From assembly GCF_901933205.1 (NCBI RefSeq), contig NC_044574.1, positions 18,647,733 through 18,711,732 on the forward strand: a DNA stretch of 64,000 nucleotides, in the 5' to 3' direction. The DNA comes from Camarhynchus parvulus. Taxonomy: Eukaryota; Chordata; Aves; Passeriformes; Thraupidae. The stretch's first letter is position 1. Every line of letters starts with the position of its first letter. The notes beneath the pieces were generated by a model. It had not been told where the DNA came from and did no database searches. It saw only the letters and a list, made by a program, of their open reading frames with translations. Shown in pieces: positions 50,885 through 63,777 of the stretch. Both the position numbers and the translations under genes were made by a program.

Positions 50885-51568
50885 AAAATACTTGGGGGTG
50901 ATGGTTGATTAAAATCTTAACATGAGCCAGCAATGTGCAGTTGCAGGCCAGAAATCCAAGAGAATCCTGGCCTGTATCAAAAGGAGAGTGGCACCAGGTC
51001 AAAGGAGGTGATTCTCTCCTTATATTCTGCCCTTGTGAGACCCCATCTGAAGTACTGTGTGCAGTTCTGGTGTTGCCAACCTCAGGACAACATGGAACTG
51101 CTGGAGCAAGTCCAGAGGAGACCATGGAGTTGGTAAGAGGACTGGAGCACCTCCCCTATGATGACAGGCTGTGGAGGTTTGGGCTGTTCATCTTGGAGAA
51201 GACTGTGTGGAGACCTCATAACAACCTTCCAGCACCTGAATAGACCTGCAGGGAAGCCAGAGAGGGACTTTTCATCAGAAACTACAGTGATAGGGAGTAA
51301 TGGGCACAAATTGAAAGAGAGGAAATTTAGGTTAGATACTAGGAAGATATTCTTTACTGTGTGGTTGGTGAGACACTGGAACAGGTTGCCCAGGGAGGCT
51401 GTGGATGCCCCAACCCTGTCAGTGTACAAGGCCAGGTTGGATAAGACCCTGAGCAACTTGGTCTAGTGGGAGATATCCCCGCCCCTTGCAGAGGGGGCTT
51501 GGGACTAGAGGATCTTTAAGGCCCATTCTAATGCCTTAATATTCTATGATTCTAAAATGCTATGATCT
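50885..51568 (+). mobile_element. CR1 LINE 3' portion, plus strand
   Basis: Starts in the CTTGGGGGTGATGGTTGAT / ATGAGCCAGCAATGTGCAG region and runs through AGACACTGGAACAGGTTGCC (51370) to a well preserved 3' end, ATTCTATGATTCT, at about 51541-51553 followed by a partial second repeat of it. It is followed by a T-rich tract. Confidence 0.9.
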
Positions 51569-51580
51569 GAAATACTCACT

Positions 51581-51608
51581 TTTCTTTTTTTTTCTTTTTT
51601 TTTTTTTC
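51581..51608 (+). repeat. T-rich tract after a CR1 3' end
   Basis: Nearly pure T broken by two C. It lies just after the CR1 copy ending near 51568. Confidence 0.9.
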
Positions 51609-53561
51609 CTGGCAATTAGGAATCAAGCCTCTGGGGATGCAGTCTCTTACCAAAAGTGTTCTGGTCTAGATATACCCTCAAAGAGTCAAGAGGGAGCCAA
51701 GGGACATGGACAGACCATGCTGTACTGCAGGGGTGCTGGAACTGGCAGCTTTCCTCCTCTTACAGGGTATGCCTTGCTCCAGACCCAGGCTGGCAGAAGT
51801 ACCTCAGTCAGCATTTGCTTAGAGTTAAGTCTGTTGCTTTTTATAGGCAGCACTGAAAAAAAAGTCTTACCAAAGCTGTTACAAATGCAAACATGCACCC
51901 TGAATATCACAGCTATGAGAGGAGGTATGTTGGTCTCCGATGTGGAGGCTTGGCTCATGTGGTCCCACTGGTCCAGCTGTGAGTGGCACTTTCCGCCTCC
52001 TGCATGGGGCTCAGGAAAACACAAAGTGCAATGCTGGCAGCTGGATAGTGATGAACCTAGCTCTCACCATCAGTGCAAATCTGATGTCATGGCTTCCATC
52101 AGGAGAATCATCGCTGGATAACTGCAAGCTGGAGTTACAGGATATTGCCCTGAACCAGTCACTGAAAGCAGAACACACCTATCAGTTTGAATTCTGAATC
52201 AATGAGCAAAAAGAATATCCTTGCTTAGGATAAAAGACTGGTATCACCAGATCTGCTCTACACCATTTGACAGATTTTGCTTTATGTTTATACGACCTTT
52301 TCCTTTCTTTAAGTTTTTGCTTCTGCATTCAAAAGCAGAATTTTATACAAGTTCTAGTAAAGATGACTTTGAGTGCAAATGATTCATTTGTTTTGGAGCA
52401 CTGTTAAGACCCATTTTCAGAAAGAATGGAAAAATACAGTCATGATAAAAGAACTTTGAATGAAGACAAAGGTAATCTCTTTGGGAGTGCAGCCAAAGCC
52501 CTGGACGTGGGAATCACGTTCCCAGAAGTTCCCAATTGACAGCTGGCTGCAAAAGACTGGAGCATGGGGAAAAACCAGAGACGAGTGTGCAAGAGCAACT
52601 AAAGGTCAGAGCAGCAAAGAAGGAATATGAAAACATGAAATCATTCTGTTGGGAATTGTGTATTTACCAACGAAAGGCTTTGAGAAAGATCTGTCAGGAA
52701 AATGAGGCATGCAGGAGAATTTTCTTGAGAGACAAACAGGAGGAATCTTGCGCTGGATTCGGAAAGAGTAGCACCACCTATTGGTGACCATTTTGGGTGG
52801 CAAAATGCTGGCATATTCCCAATCACACTTATGCAGGTAAAAGGAGAAAAGCTGCTACTACTATAACGTCTGTTTTTATAATGGCACCTGAAATATTTAT
52901 AAAGATGGGAATCTTAGTTGCTCTTGTGGCATAGTTGATGTGAATTCTCAATAATGCCCGAAGTGCTCAAAAAATACATAGGTTTGAGCTTAACAAGACA
53001 TGATTCAGCCAGCATTATATCTGACCTATTTTAAATTATAATATGAGAAAATCCACAGAAAAACCTTTCCCTGTGTCTTACACTTACCAGTATTTAAAAA
53101 TACAAGCAAAACTCTCCATATGTGCTAACAAACATCAGAGTGGAAAAGACTACAAGACAAATATCTGTAATAAAGAACTTGGTGCTTTCTCTCCAAAGTG
53201 TCTAATCAATCAAAATGTATTTTGCTCTGCATATTTGCCTATTATATTTGCTGACTTGTGTGAGTAAAGCTTATAAATATTGACAGTCTTGTGCTTTTTG
53301 GGAAAGAAGGTTTCAAGTAAGGAGCCATCCATCACAGCATCAGCACTCTTAGGAGCTGTTTAGAAATAAACTAGGACTTCTTGGGTTGTTCTAGGTGCCC
53401 TCAGCTATCATTTATCATTGCTATAGGAATGGTTACTGGGTGGTTACCCTCAGTAAAGGGGTTTCTATCCCAGCACATGTAGCTTGGATATGGTGAATTA
53501 ATTTGTCTATTTCCTGTGTTGTCATTACATCACAAAGGTTCTACTGTCATTACATTGCAAA
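51609..53561. other. Non-coding stretch, no gene assigned
   Basis: Open frames at 51546-52121 and 52536-52787 (plus) show no recognisable domain. The first starts inside the CR1 tail and T-rich tract. A small CACC-TATT-GGTG hairpin lies near 52777-52788. Confidence 0.65.
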
Positions 53562-53845
53562 TGTTCCATGTTGCTAGAATTTTGTACCTCCTTGATGTTT
53601 TCTGTCAGCAGCTCCTCTAGGCACTGCCTCTTCCCTGTCCTCACAGCAGCCAACTGACTGCAGTTCCCCTCAGCCAACCAATCCGCTCTTTTATAACACT
53701 CTTCTGATTGGCTACAGCTGTGGCCTGTTAAAATCAGGCCTGCTCCTAATCCTTAATAATTGGCTCAGCTGCAACTCTTCAACTCTTTAGGGGGTAAGAT
53801 TACTTTCTATACTTGCTTTTTTTACTTATGTTCTATCCCCCTACA
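53562..53845 (-). mobile_element. LTR-like repeat, copy 2 (minus strand)
   Basis: Reverse complement of the 44975 repeat: it starts TGTAGGGGGATAGAAC at 53845 and shares TAGAAAGTAATCTTACCCC, AACAGGCCACAGCTGTA, a CCAAT box and TATAAAAG at 53695-53688. Similarity extends to about 53562. It has small internal differences, including an extra AGAGTTGA-like segment. It points the same way as LGI2, about 16.5 kb upstream of the gene. Confidence 0.65.
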
Positions 53846-56805
53846 CCCTGTGCCCATCTTCCTTTATTTACTTTTTTTTGGTGTTTGAGGTTTTTTTTGG
53901 TGCTTTTTTTTTCCTTTTATGGCTAGGCTGTTAGAAACCTCCTCTCACAGGAAGCAGACTTGTGTGCAGTTCAGACAGGTTAGATGTGGAGAGAGATGAT
54001 GAAGGTCCATCAGGAGCTGCAGTTGATGCCCAGATTGATGCAAATCCAGCAAGAGCCTCAGCTTTCCCTGAAGTTCATTTCCTGTTTGTCAGCAGCCGGT
54101 GGGATCAGGCCACGTTCCTGCAAGCTCTATTAAAGCATAATTGGATATGTACAATAGTGCTCCCAAAGAGCACTGTTTTATCTCTTGCCTTAGTTGTCTT
54201 TCCCTCATTTAACAGCTGGTTCAATGACAGCTACAGGCAAGAGGGAGCAGTTCTGCTGGGGCCTGCCTGAGCCCGGCCCAGCTGCGGGCGGCGGTCAGCG
54301 GCCCGCGCTCTCACCCACACAGCCTGGCCTGAGACACAGAGCTTGGTCTCTGCCTGCTGCAGCTGCAGGTTCCTCTGGAGGAAAAGCAGCTTAATTTCTT
54401 CCTGTTTGACATTTCTGAATGCAGTCGTTAATTCCATCGACTATTATATAACTACAATACGGTTATGCATAAAGCAGTAATATAATATAAACTAATATAA
54501 CTAAATTATTATCTGGATTTTGGAAAAAACTTGGAAAGGTACTTACATACTGAAAGTGTTCTTGGAAAATGTGAAATCTCAGGGGAAATTTTGTGTAGTA
54601 TGGATGAATTGTGGCTTAGATGACCAAGACTTATGGCACCTATATTTTAATGATCCAAATTACTCTCTTAGTGGGATTTTAAAATAAAATATGTCTTAGA
54701 AATGACCGGTTTGGATAATGGTTGCTTTTGTTGAGACTTTGCAGTAAAATTGAAAGCCGACCTCATCAACAACCTAAGTTTGGACAAAAATTATAAACTC
54801 TTTGGAAAACAACCCAAATCTCAGTGTATAGATGCAGCATATGATTCCTCTGTTCTGCGCTCTGTGTGGTAAAAATAAAAGATCTATCCTGAGATAGAAC
54901 CAGAAAGAGAACAAATGTCTCAAACTAACTGATAGCACTGAAATTTTCCCTGACAAAATCTTATTTTAGACAGCTTGTTTTCTGGAAAGTTACAAGTAAC
55001 AGCTTACAAAAGAATAGCATTTTATAATGTTGGTAAGTTATTTGCTTAATTTTCAGTAACTTGTATTTTCCTAAAACCATAGACTTCAAAGGTAGGATTG
55101 GTAGCATCCAAGAGGCTATGTAACTACAATTGCTGAGATATTATTTTTAATTATTTGAAGTATCTGTTAATTTTCCTGAAAACGGAATTTTTTTTACTGG
55201 CAGTGCATATTCAATAAACTGAAAGCAGCAGAAATGGTGATGGCTCTCTTCACTGCTCCTCCATCCCTCTGGTAGGAAATCAGAGATCTTTTCTAAGCTC
55301 CTTTCACCTTAGGCCATTTGAAATTATTGAAGGAGCTACCTAGTCAAACCCAGTAGCTGATTTTATACCCTTATATTGCCATAATGGGGTATTCAGTCTT
55401 CTGGATCCTATACCAAACATTATTCTGGCAAAAATGTATTTATCCTTGTTTAAGTAGAAAACAGTTTAAAATGGAAGATTTGAAGCAATCTGCATGTGAA
55501 AGAGAGAGAGGCAAGGACAGGGGTAATGTGTGTCCTGAGCTACCCATCTTGTACCTCACGCTTTGACCTGCTGCTTTGGGCTTCTGAGACAGAGCCAAAG
55601 GGCATAACCAGCACAGCTACATGGAAGGCAATTGGCCTTCTGAGGAGATCCTGCTGTCTTGTCCTTGTTACCTGTAAAATCGGAAAGATCCTTACTCAGC
55701 TCCATCTCACACACTGATGGAAAAATCCATGCTTTCCATTTCAGGCTTTGGAGACCTCAGGCAAAAGTAAAAGATACGTGCAAGTGTTGTACAACCAAAA
55801 TGATAAAATAAGGAATGAAACTGAATTTTTAAATGAAAACATTTATGGGGTTTTTTTGTACATGCAAAGGCTTCTCTGAGATCAGCTCTCACCTTTTTGT
55901 GCCACTGTGAGTTTCTGTTGGTCTTTTTGGAAGGACTTGAACCAAGTCCCTCATGACTTATGTGTTCTTAGTCTGGACCAGTGACATGATCAGTCTTCTG
56001 AGTCATCCCTATGCTTTCATGACACAGTGCTTGCACTGCTGTGTCTTACTGAGACTCACAGATTCCTAGATACAGGTGCCTGTTACTGTAGAGTAAGGCA
56101 GAAAACCAGGAGCAATTACAATCCCTGCACAGCCCTGCCACATAGGGCACACCACCAGGATATACTTGAGCATGGGGCCATGTAGCAAGACCCTAAACAC
56201 AGGATTTCTACCAAGGAAATCTGTTTCTATCCAGCCAGCACAGAGGTGAGGAAGAAAGAAAGGAGCTACAGCACTTCCCTTACATGAAAATAATATCAGC
56301 CCTGCAATACAGGAATAACAAAACTGGGACAAACAGAGGGGATGGGAAAGTTGAAGGCACCTTACAATTTAATAAACTCATGCCTAATTAATAAAGGAGC
56401 AAAAGCAAATGCAAGAACCTTGCAGGCCTCCCTACACAAAGGACTGGGGAAAAGCCTAAAGTAAGGCTAATCCTTTCACAAGCCCCTATAGTTCTTCTAC
56501 TCCTCACTGAGTTCAAGACCCATTTAAACCTTATCCAAACAACTCCAATCAGCACTTTATGGACATCATCCGCAGCCATGGCACTGACATTAGCCCTGGA
56601 GGCAGCACTACCTGCGTGTCCTCCTCTGACAGACCCCGCCTTGATTGAAGGTGGAATGCAGCAGAAGGTGGGATGGGGTTGCAGAAATTCAAAGCAGCAG
56701 CATGCAGAAAACCAAATTTGTAAGGTAAAAAGAAGAAGAACACACAGCCACTGTAAGAAAAAAGGTAAGGGGTGACAGCAACCTGGTAAACTGAAAAAGG
56801 AGGAG
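53846..56805. other. Non-coding stretch, no gene seen
   Basis: Begins with a T-rich section (about 53866-53925) next to the LTR-like repeat. A GC-richer patch at 54255-54400 contains no recognisable exon. Confidence 0.7.
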
Positions 56806-57695
56806 GAATCACAGAATTCCAGAATGGGTAAGATTGAAAAGGATCACAGTCATTTGGTCCAGACTCCCTGCTCAAGCAGGGCCATCCTAGAGCATGTGGC
56901 ACAGGACTGTGTCCAGATGGTTCTTGAGTATCTCCATGGAAGGAGTCTCCACAACCTCCTTGGGCAACATGTTCCAGGACCTAGTCACTCACACACTCAT
57001 CTGGTCCCCTCAGTCGTCTCCTCTTAGGGTTGAACAGGCCCAGCTCCCTCAGCCTTTCCTCATAATAGAGATGTTCCCATCCCTTAATCATCCTCACAGC
57101 CTCTGCTGTGCCTGTTCCAGGAGCTCCATGTCTCTCTTGTACTGAGGAGCCCAGAACTGGACACAGAACTCCAGATGAGCTTCACTAGGGCTGAGCAGAG
57201 GGGCAGGATCACCTCCCTCAGCCTGCTGTCAATGCTCCCCCTAATGCACCCCAGGGTACCACTGGCCCTCCTGGCCACAAGGACACTGCTGGCTCATGGA
57301 CACTTGGTATCCACCAGGTCCTTCTTTGCAGAGCTGCTTTCCAGCAGTTTGGCCCCAAGCATGTGCTGGTCCCCGGGTGCAGGATCCTGCATTTGCCTTT
57401 GTTGAATTTCAAATGGTCCCTTCCTGCCCATTTCCTGAATCCCAGGTCCTTCTGAAGGGCTGCACAGCAATCAGGACATCAGTCCAAAGCTTCTATCCGC
57501 TTTATATCTTCTATGAACTTACTGAGGAGGCATCTGAACATCCATCCAAGTCACTGATAAATAAATTATAAAGTACTGGGCCCAGTATTGAACCTTGGGG
57601 GACACCACTTGTGACAGGCCTCCAACTAGAGCCCATGCCACTGATTACCACCCTCTGGAATCCGCTGTTCAGCCAGTTCTCAATCAATCAGGAAG
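56806..57695 (-). mobile_element. CR1 LINE 3' portion, minus strand
   Basis: Begins with the inverted 3' end (ATCACAGAATTCCAGAATGG). The minus-strand frame 57412-57218 starts MKFNKGKCRILHPG, the conserved segment just after the CR1 RT core. The upstream part (57560-57690) contains TACTGGGCCCAGTATTGAAC, GGGGGACACCACTTGTGACA and CAGCCAGTTCTCAATC, all typical of inverted CR1. Confidence 0.9.
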
Positions 57696-59130
57696 GAGAG
57701 TGAGAAGATTTATCATTAAAAAAATCCTCTGCTCTTCCCAATGTGTTTATTTTGAGAACACATTCATTGTGCAGGTGCAGCTTATCTCTATAGCTCAGAG
57801 AAGAGAATAGATCAGCTCTCTGCTGTCACCTCGACTGACAGACAGCTGTTGCTGTGGCAGAGTGACAGCTGAAAAGCCATGTGATTGATTCCAACACCGT
57901 CTTGCTCGATTGAGGCTTGTGTTCACTCTGCCTTTATTGAAGTGATTTCTTTTAATTTCTATTTAACACATTAAAAAATACTGGGAGATACAGGTCAGTG
58001 CTCCAGTAAGCTGATGTTCAGGCAATGTTTCCCAGGTACAAATGAAGATTTGCTTATGCTCAACACCAAGGCTGAAGAGAAAAAAATTAATGATCTTATC
58101 AGGTAAAGCAGGTGTTGTGGTCACACCACCAAGGTCACTAACATTAACAAAACACTTTGAAAACAGAGCTGTGGCATGTACCCAGCAAGGTGCTGGAGTG
58201 TTGTAGAGATAATGTACTCAGCCTCGAGGGGAAAAAATATGATGCGCTAACACTCGCTAACAGCTGTTAATGGCAGACAATTGTGGACAGGAGAAGGATG
58301 TTTGACCTACCAGTCCTTTGGAGGAAAATGTAAACAACTGGCTCCATTCCCCACTGTCTTGCCCCTACTATGGCCTTCTATGCTTATGCCAAGTAAATGC
58401 AGCATTTATGCTAAATGCTCTCACAGCAAAAGAGCTGAGCTTTGCCACCACTTGCATGGATGTAAAAATTCACAAAAACTGCAAGGTAGAGGAAAACTAG
58501 GGCATGCAAATGTAGGGAGAGGGGTTTATGCAGGGAGACTCAAAAATGCAGAAATATAGAAACTAAATGAAAGTGGCATCTTTTAATTCTGCTAAGTGGT
58601 GCCCCAGGAGTCCTGGGTCACTGCTACTACCTTCCATGACAAAAATACATTGCTACTGCCTCTGCTTTCTGAGCCCCCGGCAGCACCATCCCATCTGGAA
58701 AGAGAAAACATCACTCCCTTCTGCATCAGCAGACTGGACACCCCAAGGCCAGCTGCACACTTTGCTTCTGCCTAGCTGACACCTGCAGGAGGGCCACCAC
58801 AGGCCCTGCCTCACTTGGCAGTGCAATGGCATTTCAGGATCAGGAGCACAAGCTGTGCCATCATCCGAGCTCAAACACCCTTGGGTCCTGCTCCACCCTG
58901 CTAGCAAATCCACACGTGCCTTACAGCCTTGCTTGAGGCAGCAGCAGTGTTTCACTCACCATAACTTTAAATACTGATAAGGGTGTGGAAGCAATAAAGA
59001 AGCATTTGTACTGCCCATTGCAGTGCAAGAAGAGGTGGAAAGTAATTTACTTGTAAATGAGCATATGGATCCAGAAGTCGCTGGGTAAAGCCAGCACAAG
59101 ACACTCTGAAGAGCCAACAAAGATCTCCAC

Positions 59131-59159
59131 TTTCTCAGTGGCACAGCACCACTGAGAAA
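59131..59159. repeat. Perfect hairpin, 11-base arms, 7-base loop
   Basis: TTTCTCAGTGG (59131-59141) and CCACTGAGAAA (59149-59159) around CACAGCA. It is intergenic. Confidence 0.88.
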
Positions 59160-62100
59160 TATCTCCTTTCAAGAGGCTTTGGATTAATAAGGCTGAAATT
59201 CCTAAGCATGTCTCCAGAGATGGAAAATGAACTAACTCTGTGGGGCTCAATGAAAACATGCACTACTAGGTCAACATGAGGTGCATCTTTTCTGAAACTT
59301 GACGTGCTATCCTTTCACAGATTTAACATTCAGCAGAAATTTTTAGAAACCAAACCAAAGGGAAAACCAGAGTGTGACAGTTTGTGCCATCTGCATGGGA
59401 TATGAGCATGAGTTTTAATGACACTAGTTAAAACATTATTAAAAAAAATTATATTGAAATCCATTTACTGATTATAAACCCTCTAACAAAAAAAAGCTAG
59501 TGCCATGTGCACTTGCACCTGCTGCTGTTGTGTGCTCCAGCTGACTTCTTGCATAGGAGGTTCTGCATCACTGGGGATGGCAACTCACTGCTAGGCATCC
59601 TTCCTCCCTTCCCATCCTTTTTGTGCTGCACTAGTAAAGCAGAGTCTAAAAAAACACCCAAAGTTACTCAGTGGGGTGAGGGCCAAATTGGAAATGCATA
59701 CTATTAGAGAGTAGGCTACCACAGTGATGAAATGAGAGCTACATTTTGACAGTATTCTCTGGTGCTTGCACTGTGCAGGAGGTCAAGACTTTACTATGTA
59801 TACTCTGATCCTCCTGGAAACTCAACACCTCCTCAACTGCACAGCAAGCATTTCAGGCTATTTCTATTTTTATGAACTTTCTAGACACTTTCCTCATCTT
59901 CCATTTAAATATGTGTCTTTACTGTATCCCAAGCCTCTCCACCCACTAAGCTATTTGCAATTCCTCTACCACTATTGAAATAGATGCTGTATGGAATCAG
60001 AAGCCACAAGAAAACAATGAGTAGTAAGCAGATCTGTATTTAATAAAGAATTTATACAGTATGTTGCAATTTTTTTAAAAGACATTTCTATAGAAAATTA
60101 CAGACATATTATTTTCCCTCAACAGCTACATTTCTCAATTTGACATATTGTAGACCGAACTAAGCTCTTTTCCCTTCTGTTCTTCAGACTCCAAAAAGTT
60201 GCAGGTTTAACTCCTCAACAGTAGCTGTGTCTGCAAACTAGTTCTACTTCCCATGTGCTTGGCAGCCCAATATCAAAGGAAATCAGGAATGCTTTCCCCG
60301 ACTGGACACTGAATTCTCCTGCAGCCAGAGCTCAGGGCTGCGCCCCTGACCCACCATCTGCAGTGCTGCAGCAGTGCACCTTGTCCCAGTGCCTCAGAGG
60401 TAGCTCAGAAATAGTTCAGTAAGGGACAAGAATGGCTGCAAACATTCTTTACATGAGTTTCCATAGCAATATGAGCTTTATACATCACAAGAGCCAAACA
60501 CATATAACCAACATAGAAAGCTTCAAAATGTTGGAGACCTTGCTCTGTTTTCCTGCATTTTGGCCATGTGCTCCTCTGGTACACTTCAATCACAAGAAAT
60601 TTACCTCAGAAAGAGTTTTTGGAGAAAACAGATCAGGAGTAATGCTACGTGTTCATCTTGAATTCCCAAGTGGTATGTTCTTAGGGTGCCAGAAGAAGAT
60701 CAATAACACTCACACACCCCTGCTGCTGTCATTGTACATGTACATGACCAATGCCACCCTCCAAATAGCACAGATGTAAGACAGCTGCCTAATATTTGTA
60801 GCCCTTTGAGAACAAGTAATAGGAATGGCAGCACCCAGCTGAAACCCCTGATTCTTTCTGTTCATGTTATGTTAAAAATCAAACAGTTATAATTCTGCCT
60901 GGATTAGAATACAGGATCTAAAGGCAAATTAAATTTCACCATCCACATTAAGAAATCAGTTTCTGAACTGGATCCACTTTGAATTTAGTTGAAATGCAGT
61001 TTGATGAAAGACTCCTGTTCAGCAGCAGATATAATTATCACACCCATCTTAATCAGACCGTGAACTTGACTTTAGGATCCCCAAAGGAGTATTGAAAGCT
61101 TGGTCAGTTACACTGAACTTGGTCCAGAACACTGAAGCTTATCCATCAAGATAAATATATTACCATTTCTTTGATACAACAGATACTTGATGAGTAATGG
61201 AGCAAATGCCTCTTTAACTATGGTTTTTTAAAAGGATTATTAAACTGCACTAAAGTGTGTGCTGTTATCTTTGAGGGGAAAAAAAATATAATGTATGAAA
61301 AACAATTATTACAGAGCACATGGAACACAATTTTTCAAGCACTAGTTTCAGAATTAAAAACATTTGAACAAAGGTTCTCTGTGGAGTGTCACTTTGTAAC
61401 CAATTCAAGGCTTTAAATAGCTATTGTTTAAAAAAATTGTCAGCTATAGAAATTGTTTTCCCTTCAGATTCCAAATCCTGTCAGACCAGGATGATTAAAA
61501 TGTTGCATTAAAAAAAGGGGGGGAGGCAATCTAATCTCCCCTTATAAAAGTAAAAGCAGTAACTCAGTTTTTAAAGTATCATGAACAAAAGGCTGTAGCC
61601 CATCTATCATTCACATATGGATCCATGTAATGATTCTTCAATTAGAATTATTATCTGTACAGCAGCTGAAGACTGAGAACTGCTGATACACTGCAGATGA
61701 GAACATTTGCTAGTCTCTGGGCTGCAGCCTTTCTTAAAAAATGATGATCACACAATATAGATTGCTCGGTTTATATGTGTATTAAGCTGCAATGCCAGCA
61801 TTTACATTTGCAACATTACAATTTTGCTTTCTTAGGCTCAAGAGAATTTGCTGCATCTGGTAGATTTTATTTGCTTTGTATCTTAGGCAATTGTTACGAG
61901 CAAAGCACAAATAGGCAATATTATTGCTCCAAGTCCTTTGTTTTGTTGATTATCTCAGATACTACAAAAAAAAAGTAAACTAAGAGTGGGCCTGTGAGAT
62001 GGGTCATTCAGTGTCAATTCACTTGCACTCTATTATCCCAGTGCTATTTTTATAAGGCAGAGCCATCTGCTCCCTCATTTCTTCCACCTGTATAGATCCA

Positions 62101-62938
62101 GATAGTCCAAGATTCAGTATCAGAGGGAAAGAAAAGCATCTCACACAACAGTTGCAGGCCCTGTTTAAGGGGGGAAAGTGACTTTGGTGATTCAGACTGC
62201 AGCAACCTGAGCGGTCCCTGCCTACCCTTACACCCAAGCTACATGCTGTGACCTAGGTAGACACATAAATAGTAGCTGTGAGACAGCCTTACTAAATGGG
62301 CATCTCTTGGTGTTTCTACTAAGGATTCGTGCTCTATGAGCCCTGAGTATGTTCTGGAGCCCAGGCAGCCTTCCCAGATGTCTCCCTCATAATGTAGAAG
62401 CTGGAGGCAGCAAGTTGGCTCTTACAGATTTTTGAGCCACGTGAAAGCCTTTAGTGATGTGTGTATGTAGATATTAGGAAAAGGGCTGCAACTTAATTAA
62501 GAAGCTTTTCTACTTCACTGTACAATCTTGGAGAGATCCTCATAGAAGGCAAATACTGCTAATGTATTTGTTATTTGTTTTACACTGCACAGTTTAGCCA
62601 CTGCCATCTTTCACAGGACTGCTTTTAGTGGGCAAGAGCTGCCATAGCCATGAAATCTCCCTGTAACTGTTACACAAAGGAAATGCAACCTCTGCTCATG
62701 GGTACATGCTCCAGTGCTCCAGTACATGTTACTTTATTATAGACATTACTGAACAGAGACTAAGAAATTTATACCTTCACTTGAAAAATACTTTTTATCC
62801 TCTACTGAATCTCCTGCTTCAAATACACTGTAAAGAACCATGTCTTCTCCACTTACTTGGAAGGATACTGCCATTTGAATTACTTAAAATTTCTTTACAC
62901 TTATGTGACATTATAGAATGGTTCTGTCTCTAAAAATT

Positions 62939-62960
62939 TAATATTAATTAATTAATTAAA
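62939..62960. repeat. Short (TTAA)n-type microsatellite
   Basis: ATTAATTAATTAATTAA-like run of about four units. Confidence 0.85.
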
Positions 62961-63749
62961 ACTGAAGACATTTATGGGGATAAAGCAAGCAAACAAAACT
63001 GAAAACCGGGACAAAAGCTTACCAAAGCAATATAACATGAATATTTAGTTTAAGAGTTCTTACATTGTGGTGGGACACATTTCTCAAAATATTTTAGATT
63101 TTCTCACTTCAGGTGGCTTCCCTAAGATCTGTGAAGAACTTGAATGACACAAATTAAATGTTGTATTTGTTTTCAATTAAAGCAATCACCTTTTTTTTCA
63201 AATAAAAAAGGTTTAAGAAGTAAAAACCAAAAACTATTTAGCTTTATGAACTCTTGTTCAGAGCCTTGTTGAAATTTTCAGCTTTGATTGCAAATGGGAA
63301 ACATTTCAAAGACAGAAAAAAACATTAATCGAGGAAGCAGTTCAATCTGTGTTAGAAGTGACTGAATTACTTTCAGCAGACAATAAATTATGAGACCAAA
63401 AAAGGCAGAAATGTCTTCCTCTCAGATAAGTCAAATGCTATTTTCTTTATTCAGAATCAGAATACTACTCATCAAAATGCTTATTTTAGCTACTATCACA
63501 CATCTCCCTAAACTCTTGTATTAATAGTGCTAACATTCACATTCTGTGACTGGTCATCTAAATCAATAACTTATACTCATTCAGGCAATATCAAAAACCA
63601 GGAAGAAAGGTATCAGTAAGGCCTGGTGGTTTTCACTGGCTGCTCCAATATACAGAATACTGAGGCAGTAAGCTGCAGAGATGTGGCTCCAAGGTTTGTG
63701 GAAGTTTTGACTAGAAAAACTGAGGTACAGCATGTTCTCATAAAAAAAA

Positions 63750-63777
63750 GGGGTGGGGGGAGTGAGGGAGGGAGGGG
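63750..63777 (+). repeat. G-quadruplex motif in a purine-rich tract
   Basis: Five G-runs (63750-63753, 63755-63760, 63766-63768, 63770-63772, 63774-63777) with loops of 1, 5, 1 and 1 bases. The purine-rich tract continues to about 63801 (GAAAGAGGAAGAAAG). Confidence 0.75.

Noticed and set aside
51546..52121. 191-residue open frame on the plus strand
   Set aside because: It starts in a CR1 tail and poly-Phe from a T-rich tract, with no recognisable domain. Kept only as non-coding.
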